Shown here one piece after another: positions 1 through 6,900 of a DNA stretch of 7,348 bases. Positions within the stretch are counted from its first letter, which is position 1. The number at the start of each line of letters is the position of its first letter. Source of the DNA: a bacterium (GTDB lineage Bacteria > Desulfobacterota > Deferrisomatia > Deferrisomatales > BM512); contig SRXB01000098.1 in the NCBI GenBank assembly GCA_009724975.1, forward strand, positions 1-7,348, given 5' to 3'. Made by a program: the position numbers and the translations under genes. Under the pieces are notes generated by a model. That model did not search any database and was not told the DNA's origin. It saw nothing but the letters and a program-made list of their open reading frames with translations.

Positions 1-692
1 AGCCCCAGCCGCTGGCGGGCGATTCGGTGGGAGAGGAATCGGCTCCGGCGTTCGCGCCCGCCGCCGTACCCCCGCCGCCTGACGCCAACGCGGGAATTAC
101 GGACGCGCCCATGCCGCTCGTCCCCAAAAAGTACATAGCGCCGGTGGTCGTGCCACCCCCAGTCCAGCCCAAAAAGACGGTTAAGGCCGACAAGGGGGCC
201 CTTGACGACCTTATGGGCCAGCTCGTGGCGCAAAAAGGCGAGATGGAGGCTCGCGGCCAAAAGGGCTGGTCCGAGGCGGGGGGAGCCAGGAAGACCGGCG
301 GAGGGGACGCAGCCGCCGAAGAGGCGAGAAAGCGCGCCGAAGCCGCCGCGGCCCGCGAGATGGAGCGCGACCTTGACAAGCGCATAAGGGTGGTCGTCAA
401 CACCTATCCGCCCACCACGATACAGACAAAACCCTTGCCCCTTCATTATCCCGACATCCTCACCGTGAAGAAAAAGAACTTCAAGGAGGGCGTTTGCAGG
501 GTTTATTACAGAGTCAAGACCAACCAGTACGGAAAGATAATCAAAAGAGAGATAAAAACCCCCGCAACGAAAGAGGCCCAGGAACATTTCAAGGTATTCA
601 TCGACGCGGTAGCCAGCGAGGTCGATAACTGGCCCTTCGAGGAGGTTGAGGCGGACATACATGTTGATGTGTATTTTACAATCGACCTTTAG
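1..692 (+). CDS. TonB/TolA-like protein, 5'-truncated by window edge
   Basis: The reading frame is open from the first complete codon at position 3 to a TAG at 690-692, so the true start lies upstream; the GTG at 27 is probably internal. What is seen: a Pro/Ala/Val-rich stretch (to about 195) with PPPP and VVPPP runs, a charged Ala/Glu/Arg helical segment (about 300-385, e.g. EEARKRAEAAAARE), and from about 447 a compact C-terminal domain beginning YPDIL and ending in alternating hydrophobics (DIHVDVYFTIDL). That order (Pro-rich spacer, helical linker, terminal alpha/beta domain with a 'V.Y.V...G.I......P' core and a 'W.F' element) is that of TonB or TolA proteins, which span the periplasm from an inner-membrane anchor to outer-membrane partners. 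The anchor itself is not in the window. The C-terminal domain is visibly more AT-rich and Lys-rich than the Pro-rich part. Its end overlaps the next cytochrome gene by 32 nt, suggesting co-expression. The family call rests on architecture and pattern; the partner is unknown. Confidence 0.7.
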   Translation, partial: PQPLAGDSVGEESAPAFAPAAVPPPPDANAGITDAPMPLVPKKYIAPVVVPPPVQPKKTVKADKGALDDLMGQLVAQKGEMEARGQKGWSEAGGARKTGGGDAAAEEARKRAEAAAAREMERDLDKRIRVVVNTYPPTTIQTKPLPLHYPDILTVKKKNFKEGVCRVYYRVKTNQYGKIIKREIKTPATKEAQEHFKVFIDAVASEVDNWPFEEVEADIHVDVYFTIDL

Positions 693-2394
693 GGGCGCCA
701 AGGCCCTCCTTTGCGCGGCGGCGCTGGCGCTTTTGCTCCCGCAGGGGGCGCTTTCGCTCGAAAACTGCGCCGAGTGCCACGGAATCGCAGGCCTTTCGGC
801 GAGCCACAAGCCCCTTTGGATTGATACAGGGAGCTTCGAGGCCTCGATTCACGGCAGGCTCTCCTGCTCGGATTGCCATAAGAAGATGGGCTCCTTTCCC
901 CACCTGCCCGAGAGGGAGCTTAGGTGCGACCTCCCCTGTCACGCCAGGGAGACCAACCATTCCTCCATCTGGGAGGCCGAGAGCCAGGGAGTCCACAAAA
1001 GCGCGGGGCGCATCAGCTGCGTTAAATGCCACGACGGAACACCGGCCCGCAAAAAGGCCGACGCAGAAGCCCTTTGCCGCGGCTGTCACGCCGGAGTCGA
1101 CGAGGCCCAGCTCATCTACCCCGCCGGAACGGGCGAGATGGTTAAGCGGGGCCACAACCGCGCCGCATTCGAGGGCAAGGCCCCAGACTGCTCCTCCTGC
1201 CACGGCCATCACGGCGTTTTAAACGCGGAAGCGGCGAGGCAATCGTGCCTGAAGGAAGGTTGCCACCCCAACGAGAACCCGAAATTCGGCGCGCTCTTCA
1301 CCCACGCGCCCAAGGACCCGATGAAGCCCTGGGGAGGCGCCAAGCCATTATTCCTAGCCCTAGGCGCGCTCCTTGCCCTTGTCCTTGTCGCCCATTCGCT
1401 CAAAAAGGGGCCCGAGGCGGGCGAAGAGGCCGCCGTCGCGCCGCGCAGCGTAGAGGTCCTGGACCAGATAGACCTAACCCTCCACCTAGCCACCGCCGCC
1501 TGCGCGCTGGTCCTTCTGGGGACCGGCCCATTCATCCAGTACCCCTCGCTCTCGGAGGTGGATCCGGCCTTTTTCACCTTCTCCCACGGTTTCGCCGCCA
1601 TCATCGCGGCGATAATATGGCTCGGCCACCTCGCCAGGGTCGCCATGGAATGGCTTGAGGGGCGAAATCCCTTCGGCCTTTTGCCCAACGCGGGCGATTT
1701 CGGGCAACTATTGAAGGGCGTCGCCCATGGAGCCGGCTTCGGCAAGGAGCCACCCCTCAGGGGCCGCTACAACTACCGCGAAAAGGTTCCATACATCTTT
1801 TTCGTTACCCTCTTTCCGGTGATGGCTGCTACGGGCTACCTCGTGGCGAATCCCTCAAAACTCTCCGGACTGCTCGGCCCGTCGGGGCTTATGGCCGCCG
1901 TCGCCATTCACTCCTCAATCGGCCTGCTTCTTGTCCTCCCTCTCATATGGCACATTTATTTCTCTATGTTCGAGCCCGGGGTCCTCTGGTTCAACGGAGC
2001 CCTTTTCAGCGGGCGGATGGAGTTTTCAAAGCTCTACGCCAAGCGCCCCGACTGGGGCAGGGAGATTTTGGGCGGCTTTGACGACCTCAAGGAACAAAAG
2101 AGCGAGGAGAAGCCAAAAGAGGTTACTGTAGAGGACCTTTTGGAGGCGGGCAACGAGGCGGCGCGCAAGGGCGACCACAAGATGGCCGCTTACCACTTCC
2201 TCAAGGCCCTTGAACTCTACCCTGGCTACTCCCAGGCGCTCTTCAACCTCGGGGTGGTTCTCTACAAGAGCGGTGACTTCAGGCGCTCTCGCCTTGTTCT
2301 GGAGAAATTCCTGGCTCAGGACCCCTTCGGGCCGGCCTCGCCAAAGGCGCGGGAGCTTTTGGATAAAATCAGGGGAGAGGAGGTGCGAAAATGA
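661..2394 (+). CDS. Heptahaem cytochrome c - cytochrome b - TPR fusion (quinone-linked)
   Basis: A 577-residue protein from ATG 661. This start is chosen because GAGG at 648-651 sits 9 nt upstream and a signal-like segment follows (FRGAKALLC then Ala/Leu to about residue 33); ATG 667 is possible and TTG 646 unlikely. Residues about 36-202 hold seven haem-c sites: five CXXCH (36, 69, 120, 139, 177), one CX3CH (CDLPCH, 89) and one CX4CH (CLKEGCH, 196), with nine further His for distal ligation. A membrane helix at about 228-245 leads to a four-helix domain (about 270-435) with candidate haem-b His at 275, 309, 323, 417 and 431, and RYNYREK before helix three, resembling the KYNAGQK element of FdnI/Ni-hydrogenase cytochrome b subunits. 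Residues about 492-570 form two TPR-like repeats, predicted cytoplasmic. The fusion resembles Geobacter CbcL-type inner-membrane quinol oxidoreductases, but seven c haems plus a TPR tail is unusual. The predicted role is exchanging electrons between menaquinol and periplasmic cytochromes; the direction is inferred. Confidence 0.88.
   Translation: MLMCILQSTFRGAKALLCAAALALLLPQGALSLENCAECHGIAGLSASHKPLWIDTGSFEASIHGRLSCSDCHKKMGSFPHLPERELRCDLPCHARETNHSSIWEAESQGVHKSAGRISCVKCHDGTPARKKADAEALCRGCHAGVDEAQLIYPAGTGEMVKRGHNRAAFEGKAPDCSSCHGHHGVLNAEAARQSCLKEGCHPNENPKFGALFTHAPKDPMKPWGGAKPLFLALGALLALVLVAHSLKKGPEAGEEAAVAPRSVEVLDQIDLTLHLATAACALVLLGTGPFIQYPSLSEVDPAFFTFSHGFAAIIAAIIWLGHLARVAMEWLEGRNPFGLLPNAGDFGQLLKGVAHGAGFGKEPPLRGRYNYREKVPYIFFVTLFPVMAATGYLVANPSKLSGLLGPSGLMAAVAIHSSIGLLLVLPLIWHIYFSMFEPGVLWFNGALFSGRMEFSKLYAKRPDWGREILGGFDDLKEQKSEEKPKEVTVEDLLEAGNEAARKGDHKMAAYHFLKALELYPGYSQALFNLGVVLYKSGDFRRSRLVLEKFLAQDPFGPASPKARELLDKIRGEEVRK
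2377..2383 (+). promoter_or_regulatory. Strong ribosome binding site GAGGAGG
   Basis: GAGGAGG sits 7 nt before ATG 2391, inside the last codons of the b/c fusion gene. It is the best Shine-Dalgarno match in the window and fixes the start of the dihaem protein. It suggests that this small subunit is translated efficiently in its own right, not only by coupling through the ATGA overlap. Confidence 0.7.
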
Positions 2395-2882
2395 GCGGCG
2401 GCACCGGCAAGATAATCGCAAGCGCTCTGGCCGCGGTGGTTTTATCCGGCGCAGGCTACCTTTTCGCGGGAGCGCCTTCGCGTGTGAAGCCCCGTGACGC
2501 CTCTATCCTCCCGACTGAGACGATTGCCTCCTTCCACGTGAAGGACAGGGCCCAGCAAGTTGGAGAACTCAAGGCTCCCCATTCGCAGAATACGGAGAAG
2601 AGGGGTTTTTTGAACCTTCACGACAAAGCGCTGGACTGTTCCGTCTGCCACCTGGAAAAAGCTGGGGCTTCGGTCGGCAAAGGCGGCGACGGGAAGCTGG
2701 CGCTTCTCGCGGCTGGCTCGGTGGTTACCGAAAAGGACGCGGGCGCGGTGAAGCGGCTCAGCATGCCGCTTTGCTCGGACTGCCACAGGCGCGGCTCCAA
2801 GATTTTGGCCGACAATTACTACGGGCAGCGCCTTCGCGTCCTGGAAGACCTATCAATTCTCACCTATCTCGGCAAATACTGA
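2391..2882 (+). CDS. Small exported or membrane-anchored dihaem cytochrome c
   Basis: A 163-residue protein whose ATG shares bases with the upstream stop (ATGA); a strong GAGGAGG at 2377-2383 with 7-nt spacing supports this start. Residues about 7-28 form a hydrophobic segment after one Lys. An A-G-A at 26-28 could be a cleavage site, but a Pro follows, so an uncleaved N-terminal anchor is at least as likely. Two haem-c sites are visible: CSVCH at 83-87 and CSDCH at 128-132. Three other His (49, 64, 77) could supply the distal ligands, all N-terminal to the first site. About 40 residues separate the two motifs, including a Gly/Lys-rich loop. The C-terminal 30 residues are haem-free and Tyr/Leu-rich (ending TYLGKY). 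I do not recognise a named family. Its position between the quinone-linked b/c fusion and the downstream periplasmic genes suggests an accessory subunit or electron shuttle of that complex. Confidence 0.85.
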   Translation: MSGGTGKIIASALAAVVLSGAGYLFAGAPSRVKPRDASILPTETIASFHVKDRAQQVGELKAPHSQNTEKRGFLNLHDKALDCSVCHLEKAGASVGKGGDGKLALLAAGSVVTEKDAGAVKRLSMPLCSDCHRRGSKILADNYYGQRLRVLEDLSILTYLGKY

Positions 2883-3739
2883 TGCGAAACCTCCTTGCCG
2901 CCCTTTTCATCGCCCTTGCCTTTGCGGGCGCCGCCTTCGGCGAGACGGCCACCGTCTCCGCCCAGGTCTCCTCCCCAAGGATGATGGGAATCGCCGAATT
3001 GCGGGGCGGCCTTGAGGGGCTGGCGATCATCGACGGCTCCGGCAAGGTGAGGGTGGGGGAGCTTTCTCGCGGCAAGGTGGACGGCTGGCGGGTTTTGACC
3101 GGCTCGGAGGGGGCCGTCGGCCTCACCGGCGACGAGACCGGCCTTTTGCTGGTGATAACGAAACGCGAGGGGGATTACTGGCTCCACTCCTACCGCTTCG
3201 GGGAGCCCGAGCGCTCGCCCAAAAAGCTTCTCATCCCCAAAAAACTTGAGGGGCTCTCGGGGGCCAGCGCGGGCAACGGCATGCTCTGGCTTGTTTTCAG
3301 GGAGCCCGTGACGGTGGCTTTTTTCGCCTATGACGGGCAGATGCTGGGAGAGGCTGAGAGCGCCGAGGTTTTGCGCGCCCCCCTTTCGGTAGCACTCTCC
3401 CCGATGGGAGAAGCCTACGTGACCGACCCCATGGGCCCGGCGATAGTCAAATTCAGAAGTTCTGGCCAGCGAGAGGTCGTCATGAACCTAAATGGCTCGG
3501 GAATGGCCCGCCCCACCGGCGTTACGGTGGGCTCGGACGGGGTCGCCGTGGTCTGCGACGGGCTCACGGGGAGGGCCGCGCGGCTGATGATCTCCGGCGG
3601 GTCCTGGAATCTTAAATGGCTTAATGAAAAACCGATGGAGGAGCCCCTCCGGCTCGGCGGCGACCCCCTCTCGCAGTGGGGAGTCTTCGCGGCAGAGGCG
3701 CGGTCGGGCAGAATCTTGAGGCTCAAGGAGCAAAAATAA
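2882..3739 (+). CDS. Exported NHL-like beta-propeller protein
   Basis: A 285-residue protein. ATG 2882 overlaps the preceding TGA as TGATG, and the first residues form a clean signal peptide (MRNLLAALFIALAFAGAAFG, likely cut near residue 20), which fixes the start despite no Shine-Dalgarno sequence close by; reinitiation after the upstream stop is likely. The mature part consists of recurring short beta-strand units. The clearest are APLSVALSPMGEAYVTD and ARPTGVTVGSDGVAVVCDG (about residues 166-240), matching the NHL/six-bladed propeller pattern 'P.G.av...G.vyV.D'. Weaker units such as LEGLAIIDGSGKVRV lie earlier. There are no haem-c motifs and few Cys, so it is probably not itself a redox carrier. 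NHL proteins are frequently encoded next to large multihaem cytochromes in metal-reducing Deltaproteobacteria. A role as periplasmic or surface scaffold, or as a docking partner of the 30-haem cytochrome, is inference. The number of blades cannot be settled by eye. Confidence 0.78.
   Translation: MRNLLAALFIALAFAGAAFGETATVSAQVSSPRMMGIAELRGGLEGLAIIDGSGKVRVGELSRGKVDGWRVLTGSEGAVGLTGDETGLLLVITKREGDYWLHSYRFGEPERSPKKLLIPKKLEGLSGASAGNGMLWLVFREPVTVAFFAYDGQMLGEAESAEVLRAPLSVALSPMGEAYVTDPMGPAIVKFRSSGQREVVMNLNGSGMARPTGVTVGSDGVAVVCDGLTGRAARLMISGGSWNLKWLNEKPMEEPLRLGGDPLSQWGVFAAEARSGRILRLKEQK
3725..3730 (+). promoter_or_regulatory. Ribosome binding site AAGGAG
   Basis: AAGGAG lies 8 nt before ATG 3739, inside the last codons of the propeller gene. 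It supports the short 69-residue form of the DUF4177-type protein over longer in-frame readings that begin within the propeller gene. Confidence 0.65.
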
Positions 3740-3948
3740 TGCAAAAGTGGGAATACGGGCAGATCTTCGTTCACAACCCCGAGCCCTTCGGCGGTTACCC
3801 CAAGGAGGGGCTGGAGCTTGAAAAGGTCCAGCGCGCCGGAAGGGAAGGGTGGGAGCTGGTCAGCTCAATACCTTACACCACGCCGGAGGGGGAGGTGCGC
3901 GGCGCTTTCCTTCTCTTCAAGCGGGAGCTTTCGCCATCCGTAAAATAA
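3739..3948 (+). CDS. DUF4177-type small protein
   Basis: A 69-residue protein starting at an ATG that overlaps the upstream TAA as TAATG, with AAGGAG at 3725-3730 and 8-nt spacing. It shows the hallmarks of the DUF4177 family: an aromatic WEY near the N-terminus (residues 4-6), a central GREGWELVSSIP, and a closing FLLFKRE strand. The usual length of this family is about 50-70 residues, so the gene looks complete. No signal peptide, membrane helix or haem motif is present, so it should be cytoplasmic, unlike its exported neighbours. The family has no established biochemical function that I know of. Its last 13 nt overlap the most plausible start (3936) of the giant cytochrome, and about 100 nt overlap if the GTG at 3849 is used. 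It may act as a small regulatory or assembly factor, or mainly as a translational lead-in; neither is shown. Confidence 0.8.
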   Translation: MQKWEYGQIFVHNPEPFGGYPKEGLELEKVQRAGREGWELVSSIPYTTPEGEVRGAFLLFKRELSPSVK

Positions 3949-6900
3949 TCTGGGTCTTCGCCCTTTTTCTTTTAATTCCTTCCCTTTGCGGCGCGGTCCA
4001 GTCCGGCGGGCCAGCCGAGGGGTTGCCCTGCGTCCTTTGCCACCCAGGGCGCGACGCAGAGGTTTACCGTCAGCTCGCTTCGATGCCCGGCATGAAGGAG
4101 GGCGGCGAATCGGCTCGCGGATATATCTGTTTTTCCTGCCACAACGGCTCGGTGGTTGATTCCAGGGGGGTTTTGCAGTCGGGAGTCCAGCATCCCGTGG
4201 GAGTGGTGAGCAAAAAGAGCCAGAACCTCTTCCCCCTTTACGGGGGCAAAGTTGAGTGCGGCTCCTGCCACACCGCCCACGGCAAATCCTGGCCCGCGGG
4301 CGAGTGGATGAGGGGGGCCGATCCGCTGAACGGGGTCTGCACCCCCTGCCACGCGGGCCACGGAAGTAAGCACGACGGCGTGACGCTGACCCCGAAGAGG
4401 GCGGAGCTTGTGAAAAAGAACGGCGGAATCGTGGCCGCCGACGGCAAGGTTGGGTGCCGCACCTGTCACAAGGCCCACGGCGGAAAGGGGAAGGCGCTGC
4501 TGGTTCTTCCCGATGTGCCGCCGGAAAAGCCCAAGGATGAGACCCAGGCCAAGGCCGCGTCGCCCGCCGAGCCGCTGAAGCACAGCGCAGAGGCGATTTG
4601 CGTGGTCTGCCACACCGACGCCTACACCGTGGGGATGATGCCCGGCAAGGCGATGGACTGCAAAGAGTGCCACCCGCCGGAAGAGGCCAAAGCGCAGAAA
4701 ATGTCGGCTGTCCCCTGCGCCAAGTGCCACCCCGAAAAGGTCTCGGAGGGCAACCACCCAGCCCTTACAGACACCTGTTCGGCGTGCCATTCCATCCACA
4801 GGCCCGTCAAGCCAGGCGGCAAGCCGGTTGATTACCTGAGGACGCTCAATTCCGGCGCTCTTCTCTGTCTTGGTTGCCACCAGACGCAGTCTGATGGCCG
4901 CCACGGCCAGGGTTACGCGGTTCCCGAGGAGAAGATGACGATGATCGTCTCCAAGGGGTTCGAGCTATCGCCCGACGGGACGGTTGAGTGCGGCACCTGC
5001 CACCGCACCCACGGCGCGATGTTGCCGAAGCTTTTGAAGCAGGACTCAAATCTCGCCTGCCTTTACTGCCACCTGAAGCAAAACCCCTTCACCGCCTCCG
5101 GCAAACTGGGCGCTATGCACCCGGTCGAGGTCTATATGCGGGAGGAGGCGGCGAAGGCTACCGCCGGCCAGAAGCGCAAGGTCGGGAACAAGTTCGTCCT
5201 CTCCTGTCCTTCGTGCCACGCCTCCCACGATTCGGCTCAAAAGCCCGTTGCTCCCTGCGTGGCCTGCCATACGCGCTTTGCAAAGGCTCCCGCCCACGGC
5301 GGCAAGGGGTGTGAGGCTTGCCACGCGCTCCACAGCGAGAAGACTCCCGCGGCGATGTGCGAGAGTTGCCATGAAAACAAGGTGGTGACCGATCACCCCG
5401 CCGGTTCCCGCCAGCCGGACTCCGCCGAGGGACTTGTTCTCTTCAACCGTTGGCTGAAGCCGGTTCCGTCGGGCCGAATCGCCTGCCCCACCTGCCACGA
5501 CCCCCATTCTTCCCAGAAAAAGATGCTCAGAGGCAAAGGCCCCGAGGATATCTGCGTAAAATGCCATAAGGAAAAGACGGCGATGAAGCGCAACATCCAC
5601 TACGGCGGCAACGCGGATATTAGTTCAAAAAACAAGGGGGGCGGAGTCAAGCCGGTTGCGGACGGATGCGTCGCCTGCCACCCTCCCCACGCCGAAAAGC
5701 CGCTGATGAGGGGACTTGCCAAGAGCGGCGAACCCAACGAGACTTTCTGCCGCTCCTGCCACGGTGAGGGGATGAAGCCCTCGCCTTCGCACACTATGTT
5801 CGGCGCGCCCCCCTGGAAGATGGCGACGGTTTCGCTGCCGCTCTTTAACGTGGACGGCAAGCGCAGCTCAAAGGGGTTTATGACATGCCCCACCTGCCAC
5901 AACGTCCATTCGGACAACAGGCTCGGCTCCTTCAGGAAAGACCCGGAAGCGGGCGAGGGCATCTGCGTCACCTGCCACACCAAGCAAAAAGTTATCGCGG
6001 GCTCCTCCCACGATCCCAAAAAGCGAGGCAGCAACCGCCAATGTCTCCAGTGCCACCCCGTACACGCCGCCGAAGGTGACAGGCCTCCGGTTTGGGAACT
6101 TCGCGTATCTGGTCTGGGTTCGTGGAACGACCGAAAATGCATCAGCTCCGATTGCCACAAGGTGGAGTCGCTTCAAAACTCCGCTTTCCACAGCAAGCGT
6201 TCCCATCCGGTGAATATCGTTGTCGATGAAAAGGCCATGCCTTCGGCGATTCTCTACGACCCGTGGGGACGCAAGGGCGGAAAGATGGTTGTTTGCGCAA
6301 GTTGCCACAACATCCACGGCACTACCGACATCGACGGAACCACCATAGCTAATTTCCTGCGCTCGCCGCAGGCTGGCGGCGTCCTTTGCGGCACCTGCCA
6401 CCAGGACAAGCTCTCCTTGCTCCCCAGCGGCCACAATATGGCCGACAAATATCCCAACGCGCCCTGCGGCCCTTGCCACGTGGCCCACAAGGCCAAGTCA
6501 GACGATTTCCTCTGGGGCGTCTGGCCCGCAAAGGGGCCGTATCGCCCAAACAACCTCTGCCGTTCCTGTCATACAACAAAGGCGAGGCCTAAAAACGACC
6601 CGCTGATGCAATACCACATGCGCGACGGCGAGGAGGCCCTTACCGAACGAGGCACAATCTACCTGCAATGGCCGATGTTCCTGATAGACCCCTGGCCCCT
6701 TAAGTCTGACGAGGAACCGGCCGTTCCGCTTTTCGACCAGGAGGGTGAGATAGTCTCCGACGGCTCGCTCCAGTGCAAGAGCTGCCACGAGCCCCATACC
6801 TACACCCTGCCGGAGGAGTATACCGGCGAGGGCAAGCGCAACGTGGACAACAAATTCCTTAAACTGGGCGATTTGAGGCGGCTTGATTATTCGGTGTGCA

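Noticed and set aside
646..660. TTG 646 as the start of the b/c fusion
   Set aside because: The purine tract GGAGG directly abuts it, leaving no spacing, and ATG 661 has better spacing and keeps the signal peptide shorter.
676..1745. Several minus-strand and alternative plus-strand open frames inside the b/c fusion gene
   Set aside because: They lack ribosome sites and domain signals. The sense frame explains the region fully with ordered haem motifs and membrane helices.
2771..2881. 37-residue N-terminal extension of the propeller protein
   Set aside because: It lies wholly within the dihaem gene, and a perfect signal peptide begins at ATG 2882 in the stop-start overlap.
3936..4000. Lipoprotein signal (Cys at residue 47 of the long form) in the 30-haem protein
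   Set aside because: The residues before this Cys (P-S-L) do not fit a lipobox, and a C-G-A cleavage site just after it suits ordinary signal peptidase.
3972..4904. Long minus-strand open frame (310 codons) opposite the 30-haem gene
   Set aside because: It is antisense to repeated TGC-x-x-TGC-CAC codons, which avoid stops on the other strand in this GC-rich DNA. The product is a Val/Ala/Gly-rich string with no domain pattern, while the sense frame has 30 haem motifs and a signal peptide.
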